Source of the DNA: Polynucleobacter sp. JS-Mosq-20-D10
GTDB taxonomy: Bacteria > Pseudomonadota > Gammaproteobacteria > Burkholderiales > Burkholderiaceae
Length of the DNA: 64,000 nt
Direction of reading: 5' to 3'
NCBI RefSeq assembly: GCF_018687755.1
Contig: NZ_CP061305.1
Coordinates: forward strand, 1,177,099-1,241,098
In this document: one piece after another, positions 20,922-31,301 of the stretch
How positions within the stretch are numbered: the stretch's first letter is position 1
Layout of the letters: the number at the start of each line of letters is the position of its first letter
Notes under the pieces: generated by a model
The model's database searches: none
Told to the model about the DNA's origin: nothing
What the model saw: the letters and a program-made list of their open reading frames with translations, nothing else
Position numbers and translations under genes: made by a program

Positions 20922-22157
20922 TTAGTCATCTAATCTTTTAAGCCATTGCACTGGGCGCTCGGTTTGGTACTCTTGCTCTTCATCATCAAGACTATCAGCA
21001 TTCTCATCTTGACCCAAATTCATCTGCTTGTCATGCACGGCACGCTCACGCACTCTGGTGCGGTCAACCACATCACCCGCTAATTGACCACAGGCTGCGG
21101 CAATATCATCGCCACGGGTTTTACGAACAGTAGCCACCATACCCGCGTCCAACAAAATGCTGGCGAAGGCATGAACACGCTGAGCTGATGAGCGTTTTAA
21201 TCCAGATTCTGGAAAAGGATTAAATGGAATCAGATTAATTTTGCACTTGATGTTTGCTAATAAACGAACGAGTTCTTTGGCTTGTATGTCAGAGTCATTG
21301 ACACCATCGAGCATGCAGTATTCAAAGGTTAAGAAATCTCTTGGGGCAAAAGGTAAATACCGTTCGCACGCAGCAAGCAATTCTCTTAATGGATATTTTT
21401 GGTTGAGTGGCACGAGTTGATCGCGTAGCTTGTCGTTTGGTGCATGCAATGACACCGCCAATGCGACTGGGCAATCTTGTGCCAAGCGATCAATCATCGG
21501 TACTACACCAGAGGTAGACAGAGTCACACGACGACGCGATAAACCATAGGCCCTATCATCGAGCATCAAACGTAAAGCAGTCACCACGTTGTCATAGTTG
21601 AGCAAAGGCTCACCCATGCCCATCAGCACCACATTCGAAATCACACGACCCGTATGATCCCAACCTGGGGTTGGGTATTTCTCAATACGGCGAACTGCAT
21701 TCGGATCAGTGCGGAGCAAATGTTCTGCAAACCAGAGTTGGCCAATGATTTCACCGGCGGTGAGATTGCGTGAGAAGCCTTGATGTCCGGTTGAGCAAAA
21801 ACGGCAATTGACTGCACAACCAGCCTGAGACGAAATGCACAAGGTGCCACGATCATCTTCAGGAATAAATACAGACTCCACAGCATTTCCAGCGCCAACA
21901 TCGAGCAACCACTTTCGGGTGCCATCGGCTGCATGCTCATCTTTAATGATTGGAAGTGAAAGAACTTCTGCCTTATCAAGCAGCGTTGCTCTAAAGCTTT
22001 TTGCTAAATCACTCATGTCATTGATGTTAGAAACACCGCGTTGGTGTATCCACTGCATGAGCTGCTTTGCCCTAAAGGGCTTTTCATTCAACCCCGCGAC
22101 ATACGCTGCCATTTGGTCAGCGTCAAAATCTAAGAGATTTACGCGCGGGGAGGTCAA
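20922..22157 (-). CDS. rlmN: 23S/tRNA adenine-C2 methyltransferase RlmN
   Basis: Radical-SAM enzyme methylating C2 of A2503 in 23S rRNA and A37 in tRNAs. The cluster motif [11 protein letters not shown] is visible, together with the conserved catalytic Cys near the C-terminus ([10 protein letters not shown]). The only start upstream of the conserved N-terminus is TTG 22157. The 411 residues include a charged Glu/Asp-rich tail not needed for the fold. Confidence 0.97.
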   Translation of the reverse strand: MTSPRVNLLDFDADQMAAYVAGLNEKPFRAKQLMQWIHQRGVSNINDMSDLAKSFRATLLDKAEVLSLPIIKDEHAADGTRKWLLDVGAGNAVESVFIPEDDRGTLCISSQAGCAVNCRFCSTGHQGFSRNLTAGEIIGQLWFAEHLLRTDPNAVRRIEKYPTPGWDHTGRVISNVVLMGMGEPLLNYDNVVTALRLMLDDRAYGLSRRRVTLSTSGVVPMIDRLAQDCPVALAVSLHAPNDKLRDQLVPLNQKYPLRELLAACERYLPFAPRDFLTFEYCMLDGVNDSDIQAKELVRLLANIKCKINLIPFNPFPESGLKRSSAQRVHAFASILLDAGMVATVRKTRGDDIAAACGQLAGDVVDRTRVRERAVHDKQMNLGQDENADSLDDEEQEYQTERPVQWLKRLDD

Positions 22158-22203
22158 TGCGACTACTTATGTATTAAATAGCTTATTCGTTCGCAATCGT
22201 GAA

Positions 22204-22629
22204 TTAACGATTGAAAACGTTCATGCCAGCGAAGAAGAATGCAACTTCGACAGCAGCAGTTTCAGGAGCATCAGAACCATGAACCGCATTTGCATCGATG
22301 CTGTCAGCAAAGTCAGCACGGATAGTGCCTTTGTCTGCCTTCTTAGGATCGGTAGCGCCCATCAAGTCACGGTTCTTAGCAATTGCGCCTTCGCCTTCCA
22401 ATACCTGAATCATGACAGGACCAGAAATCATGAAGCTCACCAAATCCTTAAAGAAGGGACGTGCTGAGTGAACTGCGTAGAACTGCTCAGCTTCAGCTTG
22501 TGACAAATGCGCCATTCTGGACGCAACAATCTTCAAACCAGCAGATTCGAAACGGTCATAGATCTTGCCAATGACATTTTTTGCTACAGCGTCAGGTTTG
22601 ATAATAGAAAGGGTGCGTTCAATAGCCAT
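22204..22629 (-). CDS. ndk: Nucleoside diphosphate kinase
   Basis: Transfers phosphate from ATP to NDPs via a phosphohistidine. From ATG 22629 (GGAG upstream) the product has 141 residues with the active-site [12 protein letters not shown]. An upstream in-frame extension of eight codons exists but has no initiation site as good. A possible -10 (TATAAT on the minus strand at 22747-22742) lies in the 295-base gap to the Bax-inhibitor gene. Confidence 0.98.
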   Translation of the reverse strand: MAIERTLSIIKPDAVAKNVIGKIYDRFESAGLKIVASRMAHLSQAEAEQFYAVHSARPFFKDLVSFMISGPVMIQVLEGEGAIAKNRDLMGATDPKKADKGTIRADFADSIDANAVHGSDAPETAAVEVAFFFAGMNVFNR

Positions 22630-22842
22630 GTAAAACTCCAATAGTGATTTCAAAGATTTTGCTGAATTGGCGCTGAATTAGGCCCAGAGAGAACTTCTCC
22701 TCCGCCTCCTACAACGCGCCAGGATTTTCGGCGACCCCCAAATTATACATCGGCTGACCGTATTTACCCTGATCTGAGAGTGGCTAAGCCCTTGAATTTA
22801 CAGGGCATAACCCTTCAATTTGTAGTCCTTTTCATGGGGGGC

Positions 22843-22869
22843 TTGAAATTACCCTATTTTGTCTATACT
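22843..22869 (+). promoter_or_regulatory. Possible promoter of the Bax-inhibitor-1 gene
   Basis: TTGAAA (22843-22848) and TATACT (22864-22869) match the sigma-70 boxes well, but the 15-base spacer is short. It lies 55 bases before the start codon. Confidence 0.35.
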
Positions 22870-22924
22870 TACTGTCAACAGTCCCTTGTGGGCTTATGTT
22901 TTTACTTTGAAAAAAGGAGTCAAT

Positions 22925-23626
22925 ATGAGCGATCTAAACTCTTACGGCTTTGGGCAAACTGGCTCGATTAGCACCCCTCAAGTACGCAACCGCGTACTGC
23001 GCAACACATACGCCCTTTTGGCGCTCTCGATGGTTCCTACTGTCATTGGTGCATGGCTTGGCGTTGCTTTTGGGCTTAACTTCATGGCGGGCAGTCCTTT
23101 TCTAGGCTTCATCGTCTTTATGGCAATCGCTTTTGGCTTCTTTTGGGCGATTGAGAAAAATAAAGACACTGGAGCGGGCGTTCTGTTGCTGTTGGGCTTT
23201 ACCTTCTTCATGGGCATCATGATGTCCGGCTTGGTTGGTTACACCCTCAATAGCTACAGTAATGGCGCTACCTTGATCATGCTAGCTTTTGGTGGCACTG
23301 CGGCAATTTTTGCGGTCATGGCCTCCATTGCTACCGTGAGCAAGAGCGACTTCTCAGGCATGGGTAAATGGTTGATGGTGGGTGTACTGCTATTGATCGT
23401 GGCTTCATTGGCCAATATCTGGTTACAACTGCCTGCTTTGATGCTTACTGTGACGGTTCTCGCAATTGCGATCTTCTCAGCTTTCATCTTGGTTGACGTA
23501 CAGCGCATCATCAACGGTGGCGAAACCAACTACGTGATGGCTACTTTAGCTATCTACCTAGATGTCTATAACGTCTTCACCAACTTGCTCGCACTCTTGG
23601 GCATTGTGGGCGGCAATAGAGACTAA
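22925..23626 (+). CDS. Bax inhibitor-1 (YccA/YbhL) family membrane protein
   Basis: A 233-residue inner-membrane protein with seven hydrophobic segments. E. coli YccA binds and modulates FtsH, whose regulators HflKC are also in this window. ATG 22925 follows AAGGAG. The C-terminal signature DVQRIINGGETNYVMATLAIYLDVYNVF is shared by the family and includes the acidic residues thought to sense pH in BsYetJ. A bidirectional terminator follows. Which subfamily (YccA, YbhL) is not settled. Confidence 0.9.
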   Translation: MSDLNSYGFGQTGSISTPQVRNRVLRNTYALLALSMVPTVIGAWLGVAFGLNFMAGSPFLGFIVFMAIAFGFFWAIEKNKDTGAGVLLLLGFTFFMGIMMSGLVGYTLNSYSNGATLIMLAFGGTAAIFAVMASIATVSKSDFSGMGKWLMVGVLLLIVASLANIWLQLPALMLTVTVLAIAIFSAFILVDVQRIINGGETNYVMATLAIYLDVYNVFTNLLALLGIVGGNRD

Positions 23627-23648
23627 GTGTTAGTCAAGCTTCAATAGA

Positions 23649-23674
23649 AAAGGCACCTACGGGTGCCTTTTTCT
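23649..23674. terminator. Bidirectional terminator between convergent genes
   Basis: AAGGCACC (23651-23658) and GGTGCCTT (23663-23670) form a perfect eight-base stem with a TACG loop. T tracts follow on the plus strand (TTTC) and on the minus strand (TTTTC), serving the Bax-inhibitor gene and rlmD. Confidence 0.85.
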
Positions 23675-23701
23675 TTACCTCGATCACAATCTGGTGAGCC
23701 G

Positions 23702-25129
23702 TCAGGATCTTTCAAACACCGCCATGGATTCAACGTGGGAGGTATGGGGGAACATATTGACGATACCCGCACTCTTGAGGGTATAGCCTGCTTGATGACA
23801 CAGAATCTCCGTATCTCTGGCCAGGGTTTTGGGATTACAGGAGACATAGACAATGCGTTGTGGTGACAGATCACTGCCCTGCTCATGCAATTGGGCTAGG
23901 GCTTGGCATATTTCCATGGCGCCTTCACGCGGTGGATCCATTAACCAGCGTTCAGCCTTACCCCATGAGGCAATCGTTTCGGTTGTCACTTCAAACAGAT
24001 TGCTTTGCATAAAGCTCACTTTGTCTGTGAGCAGATTGTGCTCCGCATTGGCTTTAGCTCTGCTTGTCAGAGTTTCTAAACCTTCAATACCTAAGACGGC
24101 ATTTGCTCGCCTTGCCAGCGGTAAGGTGAAGTTGCCAATGCCACAGAATAAGTCGAGTACACGATCACTTGCCTGAACATCCAAGAGACGAATCGCCCTG
24201 CTGACCAATGCACGATTCATCATGTGATTAACTTGTGTGAAATCCGCTGGCTTAAAAGGCATCTCGATTTCAAATTCAGGCAGGCGATAACAAAGCTTGC
24301 CGGTTAATGGGTAGAACGGCGCAACGGTTTCTATTCCCTTGGGCTGCAACCAAATCCAAACCTGATGCTGATCTGCAAAGTCTCTGAGTAACTGTTCATC
24401 TGCTGGCGTCAGTGGCAAAAGATTTCTGAATACCAAGGCAGTGACAGGCTTTGCTTTTTTAGGATCATCTGAATTAGGATCCTCGGGCTCACCTATAGCA
24501 ATTTCAATTTGGGGCATGCGATCCACAATGGATAAACCATTGACCAACTGACGCATTGCTGGCAACAAATCAGAAACAGATTTGGGCAAAATCTCGCAAG
24601 CAGTCATATCAGCGACATAGCCACTCTTGCCTTCATGAAATCCAATCAGGACTGCGCCTTTCTTAATCGAGCGATTGACGGCACTTAAGCGTGCACGATG
24701 ACGATATTCCCAAGCAGGACCACCCATCGGACGAAGAATCTCTTCGGGCGCTACTTTGGCGATATGTTTTAAGTCATCTTCCAGTACGCGCTGCTTCATT
24801 GCTACCTGAGCCCGAATATCCAAGTGCTGCATAGTGCAACCACCGCATACGCCGAACGCTTTGCACTTAGGCTCCGCTCTAAATACGGCAGGCTTAAGGA
24901 TATCGAGAACTTTAGCTTTACTGAAGCGGGCTTTGTCACGCGTAATCACATAAGTAACTAGCTCGGTTGGCAAAGCACCTTGAATAAAAATGACTTTACC
25001 GCTTTGGCCTTGATTAGCTTCTTCCTCGTTGGGTGCTAAGCGCGCAATGCCTTGTGCATCTAGATCAAGGGAATCAACTCGTACTGGCTCAGTCACAACA
25101 ATGTGGACTGGCTTTTCTCCTCTACGCAT
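23702..25129 (-). CDS. rlmD: 23S rRNA (uracil1939-C5)-methyltransferase RlmD
   Basis: SAM-dependent methyltransferase of the RumA/TrmA family. The 475-residue protein has an N-terminal TRAM-like OB domain, the Fe-S cysteines CKAFGVCGGC, the SAM-binding VLDLFCGIGNFTL and catalytic Cys in VYVSCNPKTLARD. Its start overlaps the preceding exonuclease gene by eight bases. Confidence 0.95.
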   Translation of the reverse strand: MRRGEKPVHIVVTEPVRVDSLDLDAQGIARLAPNEEEANQGQSGKVIFIQGALPTELVTYVITRDKARFSKAKVLDILKPAVFRAEPKCKAFGVCGGCTMQHLDIRAQVAMKQRVLEDDLKHIAKVAPEEILRPMGGPAWEYRHRARLSAVNRSIKKGAVLIGFHEGKSGYVADMTACEILPKSVSDLLPAMRQLVNGLSIVDRMPQIEIAIGEPEDPNSDDPKKAKPVTALVFRNLLPLTPADEQLLRDFADQHQVWIWLQPKGIETVAPFYPLTGKLCYRLPEFEIEMPFKPADFTQVNHMMNRALVSRAIRLLDVQASDRVLDLFCGIGNFTLPLARRANAVLGIEGLETLTSRAKANAEHNLLTDKVSFMQSNLFEVTTETIASWGKAERWLMDPPREGAMEICQALAQLHEQGSDLSPQRIVYVSCNPKTLARDTEILCHQAGYTLKSAGIVNMFPHTSHVESMAVFERS

Positions 25130-25943
25130 CCGAGCTAAAGCCTAAGAGATATTCTTGCCACTGCTCTCCATGTGGCTCTTTAGATTCTTTCTCTAAATAT
25201 GCTTTAACGAAAGTAATTTCTTCTTTATATTCTTCTGATGAAAAGCCACCACGCATTAACTGAAACCGGCAATACATCAGATAGGTATTGACCACATCGG
25301 TTTCGCAATAGCGACGAATCTCATCAATTCTGCCCTCTTGATACGCAGGCCATACTTGGCTACCATCCATTCCCATCTTGCCTGGGAAACCACAGAGTTT
25401 CGCTAGACTATCTAGAGGCGCATTGGCGCGACCATTAAATTTAGCCAAGAGATCCATCAGATCTAAATGGCGCATGTGATAACGACTGATGTAGTTATTC
25501 CACTTAAATTCACGGCTATCGTTTTCTTGGCTCTCGCCCATCTCCCAATAGCGCGGTGCTTGAACGTGATTTGCTAATGCGCGGTAGTGCAGCACCGGAA
25601 GATCAAAACCACTGCCATTCCAAGACACCAATTGAGGGGTATATTTTTCAACAAGCTCAAAGAAGGTCTGAATCAATGCCTTCTCATCATCTTGCGGGGT
25701 ACCTAGCGTGCCAACCTTAATTTGCGGTGAGCCGTCTTTACTGGTTCTACGAATAACACAAGAGATAGCGCAGATACGTTGCAAATACAGCGGAAGGAAA
25801 TCACTACCTGTTTTCTCAGCGCGCTCTGCCATTGCCTGAGCAGCAACTTCAATATCCGTCAGGGTATCTGGATAGTCATTAAGTCGACGCAGTCCGGCAA
25901 CATCGGGAATAGTTTCAATATCGAAAACGAGAATGGTTGCCAT
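25122..25943 (-). CDS. PolB-like 3'-5' exonuclease domain protein
   Basis: A stand-alone DEDDy exonuclease related to the proofreading domain of family B polymerases. From ATG 25943 (273 aa), Exo I is FDIETIP (D8, E10), Exo II includes SWNGSGFDLPVL and Exo III is YCETDVVNTYL with the Tyr-x3-Asp arrangement. No polymerase domain is attached. It sits between nlpD and rlmD, where rpoS is found in many relatives; role unknown, presumably nucleic-acid processing. Confidence 0.85.
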   Translation of the reverse strand: MATILVFDIETIPDVAGLRRLNDYPDTLTDIEVAAQAMAERAEKTGSDFLPLYLQRICAISCVIRRTSKDGSPQIKVGTLGTPQDDEKALIQTFFELVEKYTPQLVSWNGSGFDLPVLHYRALANHVQAPRYWEMGESQENDSREFKWNNYISRYHMRHLDLMDLLAKFNGRANAPLDSLAKLCGFPGKMGMDGSQVWPAYQEGRIDEIRRYCETDVVNTYLMYCRFQLMRGGFSSEEYKEEITFVKAYLEKESKEPHGEQWQEYLLGFSSDA

Positions 25944-25974
25944 ACTCAAATCGCTAACAATTGATTGAAGGCAA

Positions 25975-26754
25975 TTACTGTATGTATGGCGTAGGATTTA
26001 CCGGCTTGCCATTCACACGCAATTCAAAGTGGAGCTTGACTGAAGTCGCATCGGTATCACCCATCTCGGCAATCTTCTGACCCTTCTTGACCGTATCACC
26101 CTCTTTTACTAAGAGTGTGCGGTTGTGGGCATAGGCCGTGAGATAGGTATTGTCATGCTTGATGATGACAAGATTGCCGTAGCCACGCAAGCTATTGCCG
26201 GCGTAGACCACCTTACCTTCAGAGGCTGCTGTTACAGGCTCACCTAACTTACCAGCAATATCAATTCCCTTAGTCTTTTCACTGAAATCATCTGTAACCT
26301 TACCTTTGGCTGGCCACGATAAACGAATACCAGGCTCAGCTACGACTTCTTTTGCAGGCTCTGCTTTAGGGTCCTCTAATCTTGGCGTATCGGTTTTAGG
26401 TAGATCGCTAGCTGTTTTCGCAATAGGCTTAACAGTCATTTTGCTGTTGGCTGGCGGCTTTACCAAAACGAGGTCACCCACTTCAATTAAGTTTGGGTTC
26501 GATAAATTATTCCACTGCGCTAAATCCCGCGGGGATTGCCCGTTATCTAGAGCAATGCGGGCTAAGGTATCACCGCGCTTGACGCGATAGTAGCCTGGAG
26601 GTGTTGGCTCATTGTTGTTGTCGCCGCCACTACGATCAACGACATTCGCTGGTTTAGCTCTCGGAGTAGTTGAGCAACCCACATTGAGCAGCAAAGAAGT
26701 CATTGCAAGTAGCAATAGGAGGTATTTGGGAAAAGTATTCATCAGGATTTTCAT
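25975..26754 (-). CDS. nlpD: NlpD-like LysM/LytM lipoprotein
   Basis: Outer-membrane lipoprotein that activates septal amidases during cell division. A signal peptide ends in LNVGC (lipobox); a LysM domain (about residues 54-98, YRVKRGDTLARIA) and a C-terminal LytM/M23 domain follow. The LytM domain is degenerate: KGIDIAG replaces the first metal His, as in E. coli NlpD, so it is an activator rather than a peptidase. ATG 26754 overlaps the pcm stop. Confidence 0.92.
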   Translation of the reverse strand: MKILMNTFPKYLLLLLAMTSLLLNVGCSTTPRAKPANVVDRSGGDNNNEPTPPGYYRVKRGDTLARIALDNGQSPRDLAQWNNLSNPNLIEVGDLVLVKPPANSKMTVKPIAKTASDLPKTDTPRLEDPKAEPAKEVVAEPGIRLSWPAKGKVTDDFSEKTKGIDIAGKLGEPVTAASEGKVVYAGNSLRGYGNLVIIKHDNTYLTAYAHNRTLLVKEGDTVKKGQKIAEMGDTDATSVKLHFELRVNGKPVNPTPYIQ

Positions 26755-27407
26755 ACTACCCCCGATTGTAAGGGGACAAAAAAGACCTCGTCCAGAACGG
26801 TTCTTTGATAGCGCTGGGAGCTCATCCGCTCAACCATGATCAATTGCTGCTCTTTCTCATTCTTGGCAACCGGGGCCACTAGGCGCCCGCCAATAGCCAA
26901 TTGATCCAACAAGGCGTCTGGGATACCCAAACCAGCTGCTGCCAGAATGATTCCATCAAACGGGGCTGCTTGAGGCAAACCCAGAATGCCGTCACCGTAA
27001 ATGAGGCGCAGGTTTTTAATGCGAAAAGGTCGCAGCTTCTCTCTCGCCATGTCGTGCAAAGGACGAATACGCTCTATCGAATACACCTCATCCGATAACA
27101 AGCTGAGAACAGCCGCTTGGTATCCACAGCCGGTGCCAATTTCTAATACTTTTCCCAAAGATTGCTTGGGCTTATGCAATAGCTCAATCATGCGTGCCAC
27201 TACCGATGGCTTAGAAATCGTTTGTGAGTGGCCGATTGGTAAAGCAGTATCTTGATAGGCTTGAGGATGCATACCTGCATCCATAAATGCATGACGTGGC
27301 ACGGTGGCAATCGCTTCTAAGGTTTTGCCGTGCTTAACTCCAGCAGCAAGAACTTTGGCTGCTAAAGCTTGCCGATGACCGGCATTACGCTCTGCTGCTG
27401 GCCTCAA
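26751..27407 (-). CDS. pcm: Protein-L-isoaspartate O-methyltransferase
   Basis: Repairs isoaspartyl residues in aged proteins by SAM-dependent methylation. The 218-residue protein has the SAM motif [14 protein letters not shown] and the substrate-binding region [17 protein letters not shown]. It starts with TTG 27407 inside the surE stop (TTGA), implying coupled translation; no ATG precedes the conserved N-terminus. Confidence 0.95.
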   Translation of the reverse strand: MRPAAERNAGHRQALAAKVLAAGVKHGKTLEAIATVPRHAFMDAGMHPQAYQDTALPIGHSQTISKPSVVARMIELLHKPKQSLGKVLEIGTGCGYQAAVLSLLSDEVYSIERIRPLHDMAREKLRPFRIKNLRLIYGDGILGLPQAAPFDGIILAAAGLGIPDALLDQLAIGGRLVAPVAKNEKEQQLIMVERMSSQRYQRTVLDEVFFVPLQSGVV

Positions 27408-28198
27408 CCGCGCGTCCAGCCATTAGCTCGCATGGCAGCCAAGCGAGCATGATGCGTTAGGTCTAATTGCATTGGCGTGATCGAGATACACCCCTCATCA
27501 ATTGCATGAAAATCCGTACCTTCAGAACTATCTTTGGCGTGCCCTGCAGCACCAATCCAATAAATATCATCGCCACGTGGACTTTTTTGCACCACTACTG
27601 GTTGCGAGTGGTGGCGATTACCTAAACGCGTCACACGCCAGCGATTAAGATCAGCATAGGGGCGATTCGGAATGTTGACGTTCAGCAAAGTAGCAGCGCC
27701 ATTGGCATGAGTCAAGTTAGATACCAGCGTTTGCGCAACGATATCGTGCGCTGCTTTTGCGGCATCTTCAATCTGATTCCAACCTTTGTCGATTTGTGAG
27801 AAGGCAATTCCGGGGACGCCAAACATCACACCTTCAACTGCAGCAGCCACAGTGCCCGAGTACAGGGTATCTTCACCCATATTCTCACCTTGATTGATGC
27901 CGGAAACTACCAGGTCTGGCTTCTCATCTAAGAAACCCGTCATGGCGATATGCACACAATCCGTTGGGGTGCCATTAATGAATAAAAATCCATCGCGCTC
28001 ACCACCAGCAACTCGATGTATTGATAGTGGTCGTGAGAGTGTTAAAGAGTTGGATGCACCACTGTGATTTTGCTCAGGAGCAATCACTGTGACGCGACCT
28101 AGTGGGCGAATGGCATTGACTAAGGCTAATAGACCAGGCGCAAGATAGCCATCATCATTCGAAATCAGGATATGCGGCTGTTTTGTGTTTTCACTCAT
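27404..28198 (-). CDS. surE: 5'/3'-nucleotidase SurE
   Basis: Metal-dependent nucleotidase/exopolyphosphatase. The 264 residues start with [14 protein letters not shown] (metal-binding DD), followed by [14 protein letters not shown] and the [20 protein letters not shown] block, all family hallmarks. First gene of surE-pcm-nlpD; it follows the metal-efflux permease gene by 25 bases. Confidence 0.97.
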   Translation of the reverse strand: MSENTKQPHILISNDDGYLAPGLLALVNAIRPLGRVTVIAPEQNHSGASNSLTLSRPLSIHRVAGGERDGFLFINGTPTDCVHIAMTGFLDEKPDLVVSGINQGENMGEDTLYSGTVAAAVEGVMFGVPGIAFSQIDKGWNQIEDAAKAAHDIVAQTLVSNLTHANGAATLLNVNIPNRPYADLNRWRVTRLGNRHHSQPVVVQKSPRGDDIYWIGAAGHAKDSSEGTDFHAIDEGCISITPMQLDLTHHARLAAMRANGWTRG

Positions 28199-28223
28199 GA
28201 ATATCAGTACCTTCTTAACAGCC

Positions 28224-31200
28224 CTAGGCTTTTACCGTCTTCGTTAATGCACGACCTCGGAACCATCCATATATTACTGGCAACACCAAGAGGGTCAAAA
28301 TAGTCGTCGTCACCATACCACCCACAATGACTAAAGCTAGAGGACGTTGAGCCTCAGAGCCAATAGAGTGGGATAAAGCAGCAGGTAATAAACCTAAGCC
28401 TGAGAGTGCAGCTGTCATCAAGACTGGTCGAACGCGCAATGAAGCACCCTCTACCATCACATCTTTCATCTCACCATGCTCAGTAGCAGCCGTCTTATTA
28501 ATAAAGGAGATCAGAATCACACCGTCCTGAATCGCAATACCAAACAAGGATAAGAATCCAAAGAAAGCAGAAATACTTAAAGTCTCGCCCGCGAGATGTA
28601 AAGCAAGCACTCCACCAATGGCGGCAAAGGGCACATTGATCATCACAATCACTGCGTCCCGGAAATTACCAAAAGCACTTACTAGCAACAAGAAGATACC
28701 CAGCAATGCCAAAGGCACGATCAGCATCAACTTCTTCTGCGCCTGCTTCATTTGATTAAATTGACCATCCCAACTAATCGAATAGTTTGGCGGCAAGGTA
28801 ATGTTTTGCTCAACCAAGAACTGAGCATCCTCCACAGCGCTACCTAAGTCACGGCCACGTACGCTAAATTTAATCGCAATATAGCGCTTACCTGCCTCAC
28901 GATAGATAAAAAATGGCCCATCAGTAAGCTGAACCGTAGCGACCATCGACAAAGGAATAGACGCCCCATTAGGAGCATCCACTAAGAGGTGACCGATATC
29001 GGCAACGTCATTACGACTGCCTTCATTTAAACGAATGGCGATGCCAAATGTCTTTTCATCTTCAAGAAGGTTTGTGACGGCAGCACCACCAATGGCATTA
29101 GCAACCACCGTCTGAATGTCGTTCACATTAATGCCGTAACGTGCAGCACGTTCTCGATCAATCTGAATATTTAAAGTTGGCTGACCTAATTCTTTCAGAA
29201 TACCTTCGTCCGCTACGCCGCGTACTTTTTTGAGCTGATTAATCACCTCATGGGCTTTTTGATCCAGAACCTCTAAATCGGTTCCATAGATTTTGACGGA
29301 GTTCTCGCCCTTCACGCCAGAGAGTGCTTCGTTTACGTTGTCCTGAATATATTGCGAGAAGCTATAAGTGATACCAGGGATCTTATTGAGCTCCGTCTCC
29401 AAATGGGTAATTAAATCCTTTTTACTAGAGCCATTTGGCATCTTGTCCGGACTCTTCAGATAGAGGCCATATTCTTGATTAAACACACCCGTGGAGTCAG
29501 TACCATCATCAGGTCGACCGATTTGAGCGGCAACCTTTTCAATCTCAGGTTGCTTCAAGAAAGTCTCACGCAGTTGATTGGCAATTTTGACGGAATAATC
29601 TAAGTCCACTGTATTTGGCAAAGTGACGCGAAGCCAAATATTGTTCTCTTCTAGGGTTGGTAAGAAGGCGGTTCCTAGACGAGTAACGCTTAATAAGGTG
29701 AGCCCCAGAACAAACACCGCAACAGACACCACTGTTAATGGACGGTCCATCCATTTTCTCAAGAGCGGTTTGTAAGCATTTAGGAGCTTAGTAATAAATC
29801 CTGGTGGTTTGTGATGCAAGTTCTCACCAAATACCAGGGAGATCATGGCAGGTAAAAAAGTTAAGCTCAGAATCATCGCGGCTATCAAAGCAAAGCCCAT
29901 CGTGAATGCCATTGGCTTAAAGATGATGCCCTCAACTCCACCCATAAAGAACAATGGGGAGTAGGCAACAATAATGATCCCTGTGGAATAGATCATGGCG
30001 CGTTGCACTTCACTTGTTGCCAAGATAATGCTTTGATTGAGGCGCTTACCGCCCTCTTCTAAGTGACGCATGACATTCTCAGTCAGAATGACTGCAGAAT
30101 CCACGATCACGCCGAAGTCAATAGCACCCAAGGAAATCAGGTTGGCAGGCACACTCCACAGGTGCATCTGAATGAATGAGACACAGAGAGCCAATGGAAT
30201 TACCGCAGCTACTACTGCTGCCGCACGCAAATTACCCAAGAAGAAAAAGAGTACTGCCAAAACTAAGGAGATACCAAAGAACAGGGTATGTTTAACAGTA
30301 CCGATAGTGATGTCTAACAGCACTTGGCGATCATAGAACGGCACCACTTCAATTCCGGGTGGGAGTACTTGTTTGTTGATATTTTCTACAGTGTTGCGAA
30401 CTCGGGCCAATACTTCTGTGGCATTTTCGCCGCGGCGTAAATAAACAATGCCTTCAACTGAGTCTGGGTTGTCATTGAACTGGAACATGCCCAAACGCGG
30501 CGCATTACCAATCTCCACTCTGGCAACATCACCAATTCGAATCGGCACCCCATTGTTGTTTGATATAACAACCCGCTTAATGTCATCAATATTTTTTAGG
30601 AGGCCTACACCACGCACCACAAATTGCTGCTCGCCACTGGGCAATAGTCCACCACCCGTATTGCTATTGGCATTGGTTAAGGCAGCGATCAAATCATTGA
30701 CGGTCACGCCTTTGGATTGCAAACTTTCTGGACTGACGATGACTTGATACTGGCGAACCCTTCCACCGAATGAGGAGACATCAGCTACGCCAGGAGTTTG
30801 CTTGAGCTCCTTATAGATCTCGTAGTTCTGTAGCGTCTTTAATTGTGTAGATGAAGCGTAATCCGACTTCACCTCGTAACGCATGATCTCGCCAGTGGCA
30901 TCGGAGTCTGGGCTAATGCTAGATGTGACCCCAGGTGGAAAGCTCACATTAGCTAAGCTAGTAATGAAAGTTTGGCGCGCTTTAAAAGGATCGGTCGTAT
31001 CATTGAACTTCAGCGTTACAACAGACAAACCAAATAAAGAAACCGAACGGAAGGCTTGTAAACCAGGAATACCAGCCAAGGCATTTTCAACCGGAATGGT
31101 GACCTGCTGCTCTACCTCAGTAGTGCTTCTGCCAGGCCATTGAGAAATCGCCTGAATGGTTAATGGCGCAACCCCGGGGTATGGCTGAATCGGTAATTTA

Positions 31201-31301
31201 GAAAGACTGAACATCCCTAAGCCGAGGAGCACGACTGAGCCAACGATGACCAGCACGCGTTTCTCAAGTACGCCTCGAATAAAGGAGGTAAATGCGCTCA
31301 C
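28224..31301 (-). CDS. Heavy-metal RND efflux permease, CzcA type
   Basis: Proton-driven inner-membrane pump of the HME-RND family, part of a tripartite exporter. The 1025 residues show two repeats of one plus five membrane helices and large periplasmic loops. TM4 has [15 protein letters not shown] with D395, D401 and E408, the same spacing as the D402/D408/E415 relay of CzcA, favouring divalent cations (Zn, Co, Ni, Cd) over the methionine-based Cu/Ag pumps. GTG 31301 immediately follows the adaptor stop. The metal is inferred from the motif only. Confidence 0.9.
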   Translation of the reverse strand: MSAFTSFIRGVLEKRVLVIVGSVVLLGLGMFSLSKLPIQPYPGVAPLTIQAISQWPGRSTTEVEQQVTIPVENALAGIPGLQAFRSVSLFGLSVVTLKFNDTTDPFKARQTFITSLANVSFPPGVTSSISPDSDATGEIMRYEVKSDYASSTQLKTLQNYEIYKELKQTPGVADVSSFGGRVRQYQVIVSPESLQSKGVTVNDLIAALTNANSNTGGGLLPSGEQQFVVRGVGLLKNIDDIKRVVISNNNGVPIRIGDVARVEIGNAPRLGMFQFNDNPDSVEGIVYLRRGENATEVLARVRNTVENINKQVLPPGIEVVPFYDRQVLLDITIGTVKHTLFFGISLVLAVLFFFLGNLRAAAVVAAVIPLALCVSFIQMHLWSVPANLISLGAIDFGVIVDSAVILTENVMRHLEEGGKRLNQSIILATSEVQRAMIYSTGIIIVAYSPLFFMGGVEGIIFKPMAFTMGFALIAAMILSLTFLPAMISLVFGENLHHKPPGFITKLLNAYKPLLRKWMDRPLTVVSVAVFVLGLTLLSVTRLGTAFLPTLEENNIWLRVTLPNTVDLDYSVKIANQLRETFLKQPEIEKVAAQIGRPDDGTDSTGVFNQEYGLYLKSPDKMPNGSSKKDLITHLETELNKIPGITYSFSQYIQDNVNEALSGVKGENSVKIYGTDLEVLDQKAHEVINQLKKVRGVADEGILKELGQPTLNIQIDRERAARYGINVNDIQTVVANAIGGAAVTNLLEDEKTFGIAIRLNEGSRNDVADIGHLLVDAPNGASIPLSMVATVQLTDGPFFIYREAGKRYIAIKFSVRGRDLGSAVEDAQFLVEQNITLPPNYSISWDGQFNQMKQAQKKLMLIVPLALLGIFLLLVSAFGNFRDAVIVMINVPFAAIGGVLALHLAGETLSISAFFGFLSLFGIAIQDGVILISFINKTAATEHGEMKDVMVEGASLRVRPVLMTAALSGLGLLPAALSHSIGSEAQRPLALVIVGGMVTTTILTLLVLPVIYGWFRGRALTKTVKA

